From NCBI GenBank assembly GCA_013423385.1, contig BLZA01000019.1, positions 868,001 to 932,000 on the forward strand: a stretch of 64,000 bases of DNA. Reading direction: 5' to 3'. The DNA comes from Naganishia liquefaciens (Eukaryota; Basidiomycota; Tremellomycetes; Filobasidiales; Filobasidiaceae). Each line of letters starts with the position of its first letter. Within the stretch, counting starts at the first letter, position 1. Positions 62,855 to 64,000 of this stretch are shown here, piece after piece. Under the pieces are notes generated by a model. It had not been told where the DNA came from. It worked only from the letters and a program-made list of their open reading frames with translations, and searched no databases. Made by a program: the position numbers and the translations under genes.

Positions 62855-64000
62855 ATGCCTATGAAGAAGATCAACAACCCTGTCCGACAACGGGCGGCGC
62901 CGAAAGCTGCTTCAAAGCAGACTCCGCCTGCAAGGAAACCGGTCGCCAAGCGAAGCCGCGAGGAGGATCGGGATGCCGTGGAGGATGTCGGAGAGGACCT
63001 GCTCAAGGCGAAGATCGACACATTGGCGAATGCAGAGGACGAAGAGGATGACGAGGACTTTGAGATCGATACGGGCTCAAGTAACGGCGACCTCGACGAT
63101 TTCCTTGACCGAGAGGCGCTTGAATCCCCAGGCGATGATGAGGATGAGGAAGACGAAGATGAAGAGGATGACGAAGAGGGTTACAACACTTCCGATATTG
63201 AAGCGATGGAAAATGCCTCGGACGAGGAAGCAGACCTTGTCGATGACACCTCATCTGTTGCTTCTTCCTCGATCGCACCATCCACTGTTCCGGATTCCAA
63301 TCTTACACTCGATCAGCTCATTGCGCGTCACACCTACAAACCAGAGGAGAATATGGACATCCATATCACTGCAGCGACTGGCGGAAGACCACTCGTCGGT
63401 GACGAAAAGTCCGGCAAGTTCAGCAGTGCAAAGGAAGGGACGGGAAAGCTGGTGCCGAGTAAATTCGTCAAGGGCGCCATGACGAGGGAATACGACGATA
63501 TCGAGGCAGGTTACGGGAGTGAAAGCAGTACCGAGGAGGTGAGTCTCGACGTTACAGCGTAATCTGGTCCTGCTGAATGTCTTGTTCTTGAAGAACACCA
63601 ATACCATTGGCAACGTCCCGATTGAGTGGTACGACGATTTGCCGCATATCGGATACGACGTCAATGGACGAAAGATCATGCGACCAGCCAAGGGTGATGA
63701 GCTGGACAAGTTCTTGGCAACGGTGGAGGATCCTGATTCATGGCAAGTTTACGCGTCTGACACAAACTCTCCAAGCTGACGTCCTCCCAGGACTACGGCT
63801 GAAGATAAGCTTATGCAGCAGCAAGTGCAATTATCGGACAAGGAACTCGATATCATTCGCCGATTACAAAACGCAGAGAATCCCGACGCCGACTATGATC
63901 CATACCAGTCAACGATTGAATGGTTTACCGGGAAGGGAAATGAGATGACGATGCCTCTCAGCGCTGCGCCGGAACCGAAACGGCGCTTCGTTCCGTCCAA
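62855..64000 (+). CDS. ERB1: ribosome biogenesis protein ERB1 (BOP1), 5' part
   Basis: Three exons (62855-63538, 63594-63742, 63791 to the window edge) encode the first part of Erb1; the WD40 repeats lie outside. The start is basic ([20 protein letters not shown]). A long acidic, low-complexity stretch follows ([15 protein letters not shown]), as in Erb1. The BOP1NT domain then begins: [58 protein letters not shown]. Erb1 binds Nop7 and Ytm1 and is needed for 60S subunit maturation. The second intron is GC-AG: exon 2 ends TG and the intron begins GCAAGT, which is the only way to keep the Trp of DSWTT. The gene runs off the right edge. Confidence 0.94.

Overview
The window is fungal nuclear DNA, most likely from a basidiomycete. 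Nearly every gene is cut by several introns of about 45-70 bases with GT..AG ends, a CTGAC/CTAAC-like branch site and no long polypyrimidine tract. The proteins are those of an ordinary free-living fungus. I cannot fix the class from sequence alone; intron density fits Tremellomycetes or a neighbouring group. All exon joins were worked out by hand, requiring consistent phase and family-like protein across each junction. CDS start and end are the outer coding limits, and introns are described in the evidence.

Layout. 0-6 kb: an unrecognised protein and the DEAD-box helicase DBP4 (minus strand). 5.9-12.5 kb: CLASP/STU1 and the mitochondrial protein MDM31 (plus). 12.5-15.2 kb: unclear, with coding-like minus-strand pieces. 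15.2-17.3 kb: an unknown plus gene convergent with a TMEM208/SND2 homologue. 17.3-22.4 kb: a gene-poor stretch. 22.4-31.2 kb (plus): a Zn2Cys6 regulator, an aberrant Rab-like GTPase and the endopolyphosphatase PPN1. 31.2-34.8 kb: mostly non-coding, with one small hidden gene. 34.8-40.4 kb: a kinesin-7-like motor convergent with a Ser-rich unknown. 41.1-43.7 kb: a BolA protein convergent with the helicase ROK1. 44-50.1 kb: a small unknown, a secreted GH128 (Asl1-like) glucanase and an arrestin-like protein. 51-55.2 kb: a large DEAD-box-like protein with ruined catalytic motifs. 55.6-58.6 kb: a secreted GMC oxidoreductase fused to a ricin-type lectin. 60-64 kb: phosducin-like PLP2, nicotinamidase PNC1 and the 5' part of ERB1.

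Functional themes. Three genes (DBP4, ROK1, ERB1) belong to ribosome assembly. CLASP and the kinesin act on microtubules. The GH128 enzyme and the GMC-lectin protein act outside the cell, probably on walls or plant polysaccharides. Most neighbours are functionally unrelated, as is normal in fungi. The most unusual items are the Rab-like GTPase whose G domain is split by about 230 extra residues, the pseudo-helicase, the GMC-ricin fusion, a set of very small exons (3, 10, 17, 18, 19 nt) and three GC-AG introns with the same GCAAGT donor. I saw no rRNA, CRISPR or intact transposon, and I could not confidently call any tRNA.
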